Source of the DNA: Flavobacterium sp. UBA7665
Lineage (GTDB): Bacteria; Bacteroidota; Bacteroidia; Flavobacteriales; Flavobacteriaceae
Direction of reading: 5' to 3'
DNA: 64,000 bases
Assembly: GCA_002483285.1 (NCBI GenBank)
Contig: DLHP01000041.1
Coordinates: 1 to 64,000, forward strand
Shown here one piece after another: positions 7,017-15,200 of this stretch; position 1 is the stretch's first letter, and each line of letters begins with the position of its first letter. The translations under genes and the position numbers were made by a program. The notes under the pieces are model-generated. The model searched no databases, was not told the DNA's origin, and saw only the letters and a list, made by a program, of their open reading frames with translations.

Positions 7017-10000
7017 TTGGCGACTTCACCCATCATTTACCAAAAGCTTGAGGCTTTCATTAGGAAATACTACACCAACGAACTGATCCGCGGTGTAATA
7101 TTCTTTGTCGGGCTGGGTTTGCTGTACTTGCTTTTTACTCTTTTTGTGGAATATTTCCTTTGGCTCAAACCTGCAGGACGTACCGTTTTATTCTGGACGT
7201 TTGTCGTGGTGGAGTTGCTGCTGCTGGTGCGATACATTTTATTTCCGTTGTCTCGGCTTTTCAAATTGCAGCAAGGGATTGATTACAAACAGGCTTCGGC
7301 CATCATTGGTAACCATTTCAGCGAAGTGAGTGACAAGCTCACCAATTTCCTGCAACTTTCGGGTGACAACGGTCAATCCGAACTATTGATCGCATCGATT
7401 GAGCAAAAAGCCAACGCGTTGCAGCCGATTCCGTTTGGCAATGCCGTTAATTTCAATACCAACCGGAAGTATTTGCCGTTGGCCATCATACCGATTTTAT
7501 TTTTTGCGTTTTTCTACATTTCTGGCAACAGCAACATGATCTCGCAGAGTTTGAACCGTGTGGTGCATTTCAAGGAACAGTTCATTCCGCCTGCGCCTTT
7601 TAAGTTTGTAATCCTCAACAAGGATTTGCAAACCCAGCAGCACCAGGATTTTGTGTTGCGTGTGAAAACCCAGGGGAATATTGTTCCTGAAAACGCGATG
7701 ATTTTTATAGGCGATGAAAGCTATTATATGGAGTCTGCCGCCAATGGCGAATTCGAGTTCAAGATCACCAAACCCATACAAAATGTGTCGTTTCACGTGG
7801 AAGCCAATACAATTGCCTCGGCCGAGCACGAACTAAAAGTGGTTACGGTACCCACCATCGCCAATTTTGAAATGCAACTGCAATTCCCGGCTTACCTGAA
7901 CAAAAAACCCGAAACCATCAAAGGTACCGGAAACGCGGTGATTCCCGAAGGCACAAGGGTAACCTGGAAGATGGATACCCAGGCCACACAAAACGTGGAT
8001 TGGACCGACCTAAAATCGACACAACCGTTCGCCAAATCTGAGAATAGGTTTACGTTAAGCCGCAATGTTTCGCAGAATACCGCGTACAGTATCCTCACGT
8101 CGAATGAGAAAGTTAGGGAGTATGAGAAGCTCAATTACCAGATTTCGGTCATCAAGGATCAGTATCCGACGATTAATGTAAACAACGCGCCCGACAGCCT
8201 CAAAACACAAAAGAATTATGTGCTCGGGCAGGTTTCTGACGATTACGGGCTTTCTAAGTTGCAGATTGTTTATTATGAGAAAGACAAGCCACAGACCGCC
8301 AAGCGAGGTATCTTAAATGTTAAGAAAGACTTGTATGACCAGTTTGTATTTGCTTTCCCGAGCCAGCTTCCGGTAGAACAAGGCGTGTCGTATGACTATT
8401 ATTTTGAGGTTTTCGACAATGACGCTTTGCACAATTTCAAGAGTACGCGTTCCTCGGTTTTTTCTGATCGCATCGCAACCGATTCGGAGAAACAGGATGA
8501 GGTCTTGAAACAGCAAAACGACAACATCAATAGCTTGCAGAAATCGCTCAAGAACCAGGACAAGCAGCTTTCAGACATCGAGAAATTGCAGAAAGCCGGT
8601 AAGGAAAAGGAAAGCCTCGAATTTAAGGACCAGCAAAAAGTCAACGATTTCATCAAACGACAAAAACAACAGGATGAAATGATGCGCGAATTTGCAGAGA
8701 AGATGAAGGAGAACCTCGATAAGTTCCAAGGCGAGAAGAAAGACGAGTTCAAGGAAGAACTGGAGAAACGACTTGAAAACGCAGATAAGGACCTTGAAAA
8801 GAACAAGAAATTGCTCGACGAACTTAAGGAGCTCAATGACAAAATCAAGAATGAAGAGCTGTTTGAAAAAATGGACCAGTTCAAGCAGAAAAGTAAAAAC
8901 CAAACCAAAAGCCTCGAGCAATTGGTAGAGCTGACCAAACGCTATTACGTAGAAAAGAAAGCCGAGCAGATTGCTGATAAGTTAGAACAATTAGCCGAAA
9001 AACAAGACAAGCTGGCCGAAAATGAAAAGGAGAACAACGCCGACAAACAAGAAGACATCAACAAAGAGTTCGATAAAATCCAGGAAGATTTAAAAGAGCT
9101 CGACAAGGAAAACAAAGAACTCAAATCCCCGATGGATATCCCAAAAGACGGCGAGAAAGAGAAAAGCATTGACGAAGACCTCAAGAAGGCAGCCGAGGAG
9201 TTGCAAAAACAAAATAAGCCCAAAGCCAAGCCCAAACAAAAAAGCGCTGCACAGAAAATGAAGCAGATGTCTATGAAAATGGAGCAGAGTATGGAAGGCG
9301 CCGAGATGGAGCAGATGGAGGAAGACGTGAAGATGCTGCGGCAAATCCTCGACAATTTGTTGGCATTTTCGTTTTCGCAAGAGAACCTGATGGGCGAATT
9401 TAGGAACCTCAAACGCGTCTCGCCGTCGTTCAATAAGTACCTGCGTACGCAGCAAGACCTTAAACTGCAGTTCAAGCATGTCGACGACAGTTTGTTTGCC
9501 ATGTCTTTGCGCAACCCAAAAATAGCCGAAGACATTACCAAAGAAGTCGGAAACGTGCATTACAACATGGACAAGGCGTTAGAAAGTCTCGTGGAGGCAC
9601 AAATTCCGAAAGGGGTTTCGCACCAGCAATATTCAGTTACGTCGGCCAATAAACTCGCTGATTTCCTGAGTGATTTGCTCAACAATATGCAGATGCAAAT
9701 GTCGGGCATGGGTATGGGCAAGCCAAAACCCGGACAAGGCGAGGGACAAGGCATGCAATTGCCCGACATCATTAAAAAACAGGAAGGGCTTGGCGAGAAA
9801 ATGAAGCAGGGCATGAAAGAAGGCAAGAAACCTGGCGACGGAAAGAAACCTGGAGAGAGCGGTGATAAACAAGGCGAAGACGGCAAGAAGCCTGGAGAAG
9901 GTAAGAAACCGGGCGCTGGCGAGAAGGGCAAATCGGGCAAAGACGGCAAACCGGGTGGTGAAGGCCAGGGGGAGGGAGAGGAAGGCCAAGATGGCGAAGG

Positions 10001-10403
10001 CGATGCACGCGCCATTATGGAAATCTACAAAGAGCAAAAGCAATTGCGCGAGGCGTTGCAGAATGAGCTCAATAAAAAAGGAATGGGCGGAAACGGGCAA
10101 AACGCACTCGAGCAAATGAAACAGATAGAGAAGCAATTGCTCAATAAGGGATTTAATAACGAGACGATGCAAAAGGCACTCAACCTGAAATATGAACTCC
10201 TGAAGCTTGAAAAGGCGATCCAGCAACAAGGCGAAGAAAAGAAGCGTCAATCTGAGACCAACAAGAAAGAGTTCAACAACCAAAGCAAGGCGCTACCATC
10301 GAGCCTGCAGGATTATCTGAACAGCATTGAAATTTTAAACAGACAAAGCTTACCTTTGCGCTCCAATTTCAACCAAAGGGTTCAGGAATACTTTAAACAA
10401 TGA
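7017..10403 (+). CDS. DUF4175 family membrane protein, coiled coil and Gly/Lys-rich region
   Basis: This 1128-residue protein is of the large Bacteroidetes DUF4175 type. It has two N-terminal membrane helices (about residues 25-45 and 55-75), a third near 155-170, a predicted extracytoplasmic domain to about 480, then a very long Lys/Glu-rich coiled coil at about 490-750. At about 910-1000 there is a low-complexity GKKPG/GEGQ-rich stretch, and a helical C-terminus follows. Its biochemical role is unknown to me. The only start codon after the upstream in-frame stop (6999) is TTG at 7017, which gives the conserved-looking MATSPIIYQKLEAFI. The stop overlaps the ybeY start by four bases, so translation is probably coupled. 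Confidence 0.85.
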   Translation: MATSPIIYQKLEAFIRKYYTNELIRGVIFFVGLGLLYLLFTLFVEYFLWLKPAGRTVLFWTFVVVELLLLVRYILFPLSRLFKLQQGIDYKQASAIIGNHFSEVSDKLTNFLQLSGDNGQSELLIASIEQKANALQPIPFGNAVNFNTNRKYLPLAIIPILFFAFFYISGNSNMISQSLNRVVHFKEQFIPPAPFKFVILNKDLQTQQHQDFVLRVKTQGNIVPENAMIFIGDESYYMESAANGEFEFKITKPIQNVSFHVEANTIASAEHELKVVTVPTIANFEMQLQFPAYLNKKPETIKGTGNAVIPEGTRVTWKMDTQATQNVDWTDLKSTQPFAKSENRFTLSRNVSQNTAYSILTSNEKVREYEKLNYQISVIKDQYPTINVNNAPDSLKTQKNYVLGQVSDDYGLSKLQIVYYEKDKPQTAKRGILNVKKDLYDQFVFAFPSQLPVEQGVSYDYYFEVFDNDALHNFKSTRSSVFSDRIATDSEKQDEVLKQQNDNINSLQKSLKNQDKQLSDIEKLQKAGKEKESLEFKDQQKVNDFIKRQKQQDEMMREFAEKMKENLDKFQGEKKDEFKEELEKRLENADKDLEKNKKLLDELKELNDKIKNEELFEKMDQFKQKSKNQTKSLEQLVELTKRYYVEKKAEQIADKLEQLAEKQDKLAENEKENNADKQEDINKEFDKIQEDLKELDKENKELKSPMDIPKDGEKEKSIDEDLKKAAEELQKQNKPKAKPKQKSAAQKMKQMSMKMEQSMEGAEMEQMEEDVKMLRQILDNLLAFSFSQENLMGEFRNLKRVSPSFNKYLRTQQDLKLQFKHVDDSLFAMSLRNPKIAEDITKEVGNVHYNMDKALESLVEAQIPKGVSHQQYSVTSANKLADFLSDLLNNMQMQMSGMGMGKPKPGQGEGQGMQLPDIIKKQEGLGEKMKQGMKEGKKPGDGKKPGESGDKQGEDGKKPGEGKKPGAGEKGKSGKDGKPGGEGQGEGEEGQDGEGDARAIMEIYKEQKQLREALQNELNKKGMGGNGQNALEQMKQIEKQLLNKGFNNETMQKALNLKYELLKLEKAIQQQGEEKKRQSETNKKEFNNQSKALPSSLQDYLNSIEILNRQSLPLRSNFNQRVQEYFKQ
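7789..7804. promoter_or_regulatory. Weak parS-like palindrome
   Basis: CGTTTCACGTGGAAGC matches 13 of 16 positions of the ParB site consensus TGTTnCACGTGnAACA. It lies inside the DUF4175 coding region and is weaker than the sites at either end of mnmG. Confidence 0.25.
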
Positions 10404-10828
10404 TTAATTTTAATTACGAGACCGACTTTGAACTTTCTAACGAGAAAGCGATTCAGGAATGGCTTTCAAACGTGATTGTCTCAGAGGAAAAGAAAGAAGG
10501 CGAAATCAACTACATCTTTTGTGATGATGAATACTTGCTTGAAATCAACCAGCAGTATTTGGATCACGACACCTTAACCGACATCATTAGCTTCGATTAT
10601 TCAGTAGGAAAAGAGCTACACGGAGATATTTTTATCTCGGTCGAGAGGGTACGGGAAAATGCAATAGATTTCGGAGTTTCTTTTGATGAAGAAATGCTTC
10701 GCGTCCTTTCGCATGGCGTTTTGCATTATTGCGGCTACAAAGACAAGACTGAATCCGATGAAAAGATGATGCGCCAAAAAGAAGAAGAGAAGATGAAAAT
10801 GTTTCACGTGGAACAACCAAAGAAATAG
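10400..10828 (+). CDS. ybeY: Endoribonuclease YbeY (rRNA maturation factor)
   Basis: This 142-residue protein is the single-strand metal-dependent endoribonuclease that trims 16S rRNA and helps 70S quality control. The TLTDIISFDY motif near residues 58-67 and the metal site SHGVLHYCGY at 104-113 are present. The first two metal-binding histidines are His105 and His109. The third canonical histidine position (His-x5 after the second) is occupied by Asp115 (GYKDK). The start ATG overlaps the DUF4175 stop (ATGA) and the stop is 3 bases before mnmG, so all three are probably one operon. The last codons include a perfect parS-like palindrome (10800-10815). Confidence 0.92.
   Translation: MINFNYETDFELSNEKAIQEWLSNVIVSEEKKEGEINYIFCDDEYLLEINQQYLDHDTLTDIISFDYSVGKELHGDIFISVERVRENAIDFGVSFDEEMLRVLSHGVLHYCGYKDKTESDEKMMRQKEEEKMKMFHVEQPKK
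10800..10815. promoter_or_regulatory. parS-like site 1 (perfect)
   Basis: TGTTTCACGTGGAACA; its reverse complement TGTTCCACGTGAAACA fits the ParB-binding consensus TGTTnCACGTGAAACA at all 16 positions. It lies at the 3' end of ybeY, encoding FHVEQ, just before mnmG. Confidence 0.7.
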
Positions 10829-10831
10829 CCC

Positions 10832-12703
10832 ATGTTTGAGAATGAGTATGATGTAATAGTGGTAGGCGCAGGGCACGCCGGATCCGAAGCTGCGGCGTCT
10901 GCCGCTAATCTTGGCTGTAAAACTTTGCTGGTTACAATGAGCCTGCAAAACATTGCGCAGATGTCTTGTAATCCGGCCATGGGCGGAATTGCCAAAGGAC
11001 AAATAGTTCGCGAGATTGACGCTTTGGGCGGGTATTCGGGAATCGTTTCAGATAAGACCGCGATTCAGTTTAAGATGCTCAATAAGTCCAAAGGGCCTGC
11101 CATGTGGTCGCCAAGGGTACAAAGTGATCGCATGCGTTTCGCTGAACAATGGAGACTGATGCTAGAGCGAACGCCCAATCTTGACTTCTATCAGGAAATG
11201 GTGAAAGGGTTGATTATTGAAAACGGCAAAATAAAAGGCATCCGGACTTCTTTGGGTGTAGAAATTAAAGCCAAGACGGTTGTACTTACCAACGGAACTT
11301 TTCTCAACGGATTGATTCATATTGGCGAGAAGCAATTTGGCGGCGGTAGGGCAGGCGAAAGCGCGGCTTATGGCATCACCGAGGATTTGGTGAAAGAAGG
11401 CTTTGAATCCGGAAGGATGAAAACCGGTACGCCACCACGAGTCGACGGACGTTCGCTCGACTATTCAAAAATGAACGAAGAAAAAGGCGATGCGAAACCC
11501 GATAAATTCTCTTACTCTGACCTCACCAAACCACTAGAGCACCAAAAATCGTGTTACATGACCTACACGTCGTTGGATGTGCACGATATCTTACGCGAAG
11601 GATTCGACCGTTCGCCCATGTTTAATGGAAGAATCCAGAGCATCGGGCCGCGGTATTGCCCATCAATCGAAGATAAAATCAACCGTTTTGCTGATAAAGA
11701 GAGGCACCAATTGTTTATCGAGCCCGAAGGTTGGGATACAGTTGAGGTTTATGTAAACGGATTCTCAACTTCGTTGCCCGAAGACATCCAATTTAAGGCA
11801 TTGCGATCGGTGGTGGGTTTTGAAAACGTTAAGTTTTTCAGGCCCGGATATGCAATAGAATACGATTATTTCCCGCCCACACAACTCAAACATACCCTTG
11901 AAACCAAACTTGTCGAAGGACTGTATTTCGCTGGGCAGATTAACGGCACTACAGGTTACGAAGAAGCAGCATCTCAAGGTTTGATGGCTGGAATAAACGC
12001 GGCATTAAAGGTTAAAGAGCAGGAGCCACTAATCCTTAAGAGGGACGAGGCTTATATAGGGGTCCTTATTGATGATTTGATCACCAAAGGAACCGAAGAG
12101 CCTTACCGTATGTTCACCTCGCGGGCAGAATACCGTACTTTACTCCGGCAAGACAACGCCGATTTCAGGCTTACTCCGAAATCATATGCGATTGGTTTGG
12201 CGTCAGAAAAGCGTATGCGGCGAATGGAGCACAAACAAAACGAGTCTCAGAAAATGGTTGCCTTTTTTAAGGAAACCAGCGTTACACCAGCAGAAACCAA
12301 TCCGATTCTTGAGGAGAAAGAGTCGGCGCCAATTGCACAATCCGACAAAATGTTCAAAGTTTTTTCGCGTCCGCAAATCGCATTAGAGGACATGCTCAGA
12401 TTTGAAAAAGTTCAAGAGTACGCCGAATCAAACGCACTGGATCGCGAGATTTTAGAGCAAGCAGAAATCCAAGTGAAGTATTCGGGCTACATTGAAAAAG
12501 AACGCAACAATGCCGACAAGCTTACCCGGTTAGAAGACGTTAAGATCCCCGAGTTTTTCGATTATGAAAAAATCAAGTCGATGTCTATCGAAGCCAAGCA
12601 AAAGCTCAGCAGGATACGTCCGGTTACCATTTCACAGGCTTCCCGAATCAGCGGCGTTTCGCCAAGCGATATCTCAGTACTACTAATTTATATGGGAAGA
12701 TAA
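10832..12703 (+). CDS. mnmG: tRNA uridine-5-carboxymethylaminomethyl modification enzyme MnmG
   Basis: This 623-residue FAD enzyme works with the GTPase MnmE to install the cmnm5 group on wobble U34 of several tRNAs. The N-terminal FAD-binding GAGHAGSEAA starts at residue 12. The family signatures MSCNPAMGGIAKGQIVREIDALGG and GTPPRVDGRSLDYS are intact, as is the second nucleotide-binding GQINGTTGYEEAASQGLMAGINAA. The C-terminal MnmE-interacting helical domain ends in ISGVSPSDISVLLIYMG. Length is normal. The gene sits 3 bases after ybeY and 1 base before a lipoprotein gene. In many bacteria mnmG lies near oriC, which fits the parS-like sites at both ends, but no dnaA is visible here. Confidence 0.96.
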   Translation: MFENEYDVIVVGAGHAGSEAAASAANLGCKTLLVTMSLQNIAQMSCNPAMGGIAKGQIVREIDALGGYSGIVSDKTAIQFKMLNKSKGPAMWSPRVQSDRMRFAEQWRLMLERTPNLDFYQEMVKGLIIENGKIKGIRTSLGVEIKAKTVVLTNGTFLNGLIHIGEKQFGGGRAGESAAYGITEDLVKEGFESGRMKTGTPPRVDGRSLDYSKMNEEKGDAKPDKFSYSDLTKPLEHQKSCYMTYTSLDVHDILREGFDRSPMFNGRIQSIGPRYCPSIEDKINRFADKERHQLFIEPEGWDTVEVYVNGFSTSLPEDIQFKALRSVVGFENVKFFRPGYAIEYDYFPPTQLKHTLETKLVEGLYFAGQINGTTGYEEAASQGLMAGINAALKVKEQEPLILKRDEAYIGVLIDDLITKGTEEPYRMFTSRAEYRTLLRQDNADFRLTPKSYAIGLASEKRMRRMEHKQNESQKMVAFFKETSVTPAETNPILEEKESAPIAQSDKMFKVFSRPQIALEDMLRFEKVQEYAESNALDREILEQAEIQVKYSGYIEKERNNADKLTRLEDVKIPEFFDYEKIKSMSIEAKQKLSRIRPVTISQASRISGVSPSDISVLLIYMGR

Positions 12704-12704
12704 T

Positions 12705-13220
12705 ATGATGTTCCACGTGAAACCCATTGTCTTAAGCGACGTCAGTAAAGGATTTGCCCTATTTTTACTGTTTGTTTTTTTGGGTTGCGGAATCGCGAGA
12801 GTTACGCCCCAGATTCCAGATTATCTACTGGTCCCAAACGGCAAGGAGCTTATCGGGACCCAACCGCTTAACGCCTTTGTGTTTGAAAACAATCCCACCA
12901 AAATCCCCATTGAGCAGTATCTTTCAGACAAATTCAAAACCGACAATTATTCCCAAAAGGAATATTGGGTGACCGTCGACAAAGACAAATACAAAATCAT
13001 CATTTACGATTACTCGGAGTTTGAGAAGTATTTTGGGAGCGCCAATTATGCGGTCATGAACGAGTATCCAGACAACGCAAAAAAAGGAGATTTGCGCAAA
13101 TTCATCGCCATCTCGGTAATCAATTCCTACAACGAAGATTGCCTTTCCGACCGTTCGCTTTTTCAAAACACAACGGTCAAATACCTCAAAAAACTAAAGG
13201 ACGAATATTACAACCAATGA
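12705..13220 (+). CDS. Putative lipoprotein of unknown function
   Basis: This 171-residue product has a hydrophobic export signal ending in a lipobox-like FLFVFLGC near residues 21-28, so it is probably an envelope lipoprotein. I do not recognise the mature domain. It contains IPDYLLVPNGKELIGTQPLNAFVFEN and a Lys/Tyr-rich mid-region, and has only one later cysteine. It starts one base after the mnmG stop, with a choice of two adjacent ATGs (12705 or 12708), and its stop overlaps the methyltransferase start (ATGA). It is therefore translationally embedded in the ybeY-mnmG operon. Its first codons contain parS-like site 2. Confidence 0.7.
   Translation: MMFHVKPIVLSDVSKGFALFLLFVFLGCGIARVTPQIPDYLLVPNGKELIGTQPLNAFVFENNPTKIPIEQYLSDKFKTDNYSQKEYWVTVDKDKYKIIIYDYSEFEKYFGSANYAVMNEYPDNAKKGDLRKFIAISVINSYNEDCLSDRSLFQNTTVKYLKKLKDEYYNQ
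12709..12724. promoter_or_regulatory. parS-like site 2 (15 of 16)
   Basis: TGTTCCACGTGAAACC differs from TGTTnCACGTGAAACA only in the last base. It overlaps the start codon of the lipoprotein gene, immediately after mnmG and 1.9 kb from site 1. Confidence 0.65.
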
Positions 13221-14068
13221 CCCACCAATTATTCCTAACGGTAAAAGACCATTCGGTTTCTAAAGAATCATTCGATTTGTATCGCGACGCCGCACTCGAT
13301 TTGGTTTATACCCATCCACAACCAGCCGCCACCGATTTGCCGCGTTACTACGAAAGCGACGACTATATCTCCCATACCGACGGCAAACGTTCGTTGTTCG
13401 AGAAAATATACCAAGCCGTAAAAAATATCGCCCTTAAGAACAAAGTAAGCCTAATCAACAAGCTACAACCCTCAAAAGGAACTTTACTCGATATCGGTGC
13501 AGGAACCGGAGATTTCCTGCTAACCGCAAAGCAAAACGGCTGGCAAACGCTAGGTATAGAACCCAGCGAAAAAGCCAAAGGCATTGCCATTAAAAAAGGA
13601 GTTGATTTTCTCGAAAGCACAGCGACAATCGCCGATCATTCTATAGATGCCATCACCATGTGGCATGTATTAGAACACGTGCCTGACATTGAAAAGCAGA
13701 TCCGCGAGCTTAAAAGGCTAATCAAACCCACCGGCACAATCATTATTGCAGTCCCCAATTTCAATTCATACGACGCCAAACACTATGGCAATTTTTGGGC
13801 GGCCTACGATGTACCGAGACATTTATGGCATTTTTCTAAAACCGCGATTAAAATTATTTTTGAAAGAGAAGGATTACAATTACAAAAAGTGCTTCCGATG
13901 CCATTCGACGCGTTTTACGTTTCGTTATTGTCAGAAAAATACAAAACCGGAAAGATGAACTTCATCCAAGCTTTTTTCGTCGGTGCAACCTCCAATTGGA
14001 AAGCAAGACAAACCAAAGAGCATTCTTCGCACATTTATGTCATCGCGCCGGGCCAAAAAGCGATTTAA
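13217..14068 (+). CDS. Class I SAM-dependent methyltransferase
   Basis: This 283-residue protein has a Methyltransf_23/11-type fold. Motif I is LLDIGAGTGDFLLTAKQNG near residue 95, the acidic motif II is in LGIEPSEKAKGIA, and a post-motif HVLEHVPDIEKQIRELKRLIKPTGTIIIAVPNF follows. It has the usual N-terminal segment seen in surface-polysaccharide or small-molecule methyltransferases, with PRYYESDDYISHTDGK. The substrate cannot be told from sequence. The start overlaps the upstream lipoprotein stop, so it is the last gene of the DUF4175-ybeY-mnmG run. Confidence 0.85.
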   Translation: MTHQLFLTVKDHSVSKESFDLYRDAALDLVYTHPQPAATDLPRYYESDDYISHTDGKRSLFEKIYQAVKNIALKNKVSLINKLQPSKGTLLDIGAGTGDFLLTAKQNGWQTLGIEPSEKAKGIAIKKGVDFLESTATIADHSIDAITMWHVLEHVPDIEKQIRELKRLIKPTGTIIIAVPNFNSYDAKHYGNFWAAYDVPRHLWHFSKTAIKIIFEREGLQLQKVLPMPFDAFYVSLLSEKYKTGKMNFIQAFFVGATSNWKARQTKEHSSHIYVIAPGQKAI

Positions 14069-14272
14069 AAAGTACTAGGAAACGATTGTTGGTAGAAATA
14101 AGGCGTAAGTGGCGCCCGATGAGAAAACCGCTTAAAACGCCTAAAACAAAGCCGCTTTTGATAGTAGAAACAAATCGGCTTCCAAATCAACATAGACAAA
14201 GCTTATACACTAGTAAAACCTAAAACATTGTGAAACTTTAACAGCAAAAATGCACCACGCTGAAAAAAATTA
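14069..14272 (+). other. Intergenic stretch with two possible hairpins
   Basis: No gene is visible. One possible hairpin pairs GGCGT with ACGCC and AAGTGG with CCGCTT (14102-14141); a second pairs AAGCCG with CGGCTT (14149-14181). Neither is followed by a T run, so they are not standard terminators. Confidence 0.35.
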
Positions 14273-14280
14273 TATTTTTG
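14273..14280 (+). promoter_or_regulatory. -7 promoter box of the OmpH-like gene
   Basis: TATTTTTG is an exact TAnnTTTG match 21 bases before the ATG at 14302. Confidence 0.5.
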
Positions 14281-14301
14281 AACCGAATTAAAATTTAACA
14301 A

Positions 14302-14919
14302 ATGAAAAAATCCCTTTTAATTATCGCCTTGGCCATTTCAATCGTTTCTTGTGACCAGAAAGACAAACCGGCAACGACGGCAAAAGAAATGAAAACCGCT
14401 TATGTCGACACATCTAAATTGCTAGAAGAATATACAGAAGCCAAAGACATCGAGTCAAAATACAAAGCCAAGTCTGAGGCGATGGGTAAAGAATTGCAGT
14501 CAGAAATCAACCGATTCAAAGCAGACGCGAGCAATTTCCAAAAAAACGCACAAGCCAATGGGCAAGCCTGGGCTCAAGAAAATGGCGCCAAATTGCAAAG
14601 AAGAGAGCAGGAACTTAGTTACGCGCAAGACGCCATGTTGCAGCAAATCCGCCAGGAAAGTGGTGCAGAGATGGATTCGCTCGTGAGCAAAGTCAAGAAG
14701 TTTGTTAAAGATTATGGTAAAAAAGAAGGCTACTCGTACATCTTCGGGACTGGTGAAGCCGTTTCTATCCTCTATGCCGAAGACAAATACGACATCACCA
14801 AAGAAATCGTAAAGGCGCTCAACGAGCAATACGCCTCCGATGGCAAGAAAGACGACAAAGAAGATGTCGCCGCCGAAGCCAAAGCAGAGCTCAAGGACAT
14901 CGAAAAGAAAAAGAAATAA
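14302..14919 (+). CDS. OmpH/Skp-family lipoprotein
   Basis: This 205-residue protein begins with a lipoprotein signal (MKKSLLIIALAISIVSC, lipobox IVSC). It continues into a Skp/OmpH-type domain with the typical AYVDTSKLLEEYTEAKDIESKY start, a long Lys/Glu/Gln-rich coiled coil and the closing YSYIFGTGEAVSILYAEDKYDITKEIVKALN. Family members are periplasmic chaperones for outer membrane proteins. The lipid anchor and the acidic/basic C-terminal tail (KKDDKEDVAAEAKAELKD) differ from soluble Skp. It has its own promoter box and a strong terminator, so it is probably monocistronic. Confidence 0.85.
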   Translation: MKKSLLIIALAISIVSCDQKDKPATTAKEMKTAYVDTSKLLEEYTEAKDIESKYKAKSEAMGKELQSEINRFKADASNFQKNAQANGQAWAQENGAKLQRREQELSYAQDAMLQQIRQESGAEMDSLVSKVKKFVKDYGKKEGYSYIFGTGEAVSILYAEDKYDITKEIVKALNEQYASDGKKDDKEDVAAEAKAELKDIEKKKK

Positions 14920-14923
14920 AACC

Positions 14924-14950
14924 AAACCCTCTGAAAATGAGGGTTTTTTT
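14924..14950 (+). terminator. Terminator of the OmpH-like gene
   Basis: AAACCCTC pairs with GAGGGTTT around a 7-base loop and runs into seven T residues, 4 bases after the stop. Confidence 0.85.
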
Positions 14951-14965
14951 ATGAGAAGCCGGGAA

Positions 14966-15034
14966 CCTGCTGTCCGCTTTATCTTTTTTTCGTGCCTCAA
15001 AAAAGGATGCCGCTCCCATCAGGGCTAGGCATCC
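14966..15034 (+). repeat. Dispersed intergenic repeat, copy B
   Basis: This copy reads CCTGCTGTCCGCTTTATC, a T run, then AAAAAAGGATGCCGCT and CATCAGGGCTAGGCATCC. It shares these blocks with copy C at 44244-44318 on the same strand and with copy A at 8-76 on the opposite strand. It lies between the OmpH terminator and the helicase promoter and has no reading frame. Confidence 0.7.
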
Positions 15035-15085
15035 GTATCATTTTTAGCTTTGCGTTTTTAAAGTGCAACTTTTTCAAAACCAGCA

Positions 15086-15101
15086 CCATCCACGTGGAAC
15101 A
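15086..15101. promoter_or_regulatory. Weak parS-like site
   Basis: CCATCCACGTGGAACA keeps 13 of 16 positions of TGTTnCACGTGnAACA, with the mismatches confined to the first three bases. It is intergenic, which makes it slightly more credible than the coding ones. Confidence 0.35.
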
Positions 15102-15172
15102 AAATTTAAATAGTCTTGCAGCGAAGTGGTCTTTCTTCTTTCAGCAAAGCGGTCTTTATTCTAAAAATTTAA

Positions 15173-15180
15173 TACTTTTA
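15173..15180 (+). promoter_or_regulatory. -7 promoter box of the helicase gene
   Basis: TACTTTTA, a near match to TAnnTTTG, lies 20 bases before the ATG at 15201. Confidence 0.4.
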
Positions 15181-15200
15181 CGGCATCAATTATACGCCAC

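Noticed and set aside
8571..8921. Leu/Phe-rich open frame opposite the DUF4175 coiled coil
   Set aside because: Lys/Glu-rich coiled-coil codons read backwards give Leu/Phe; no start signal or homology.
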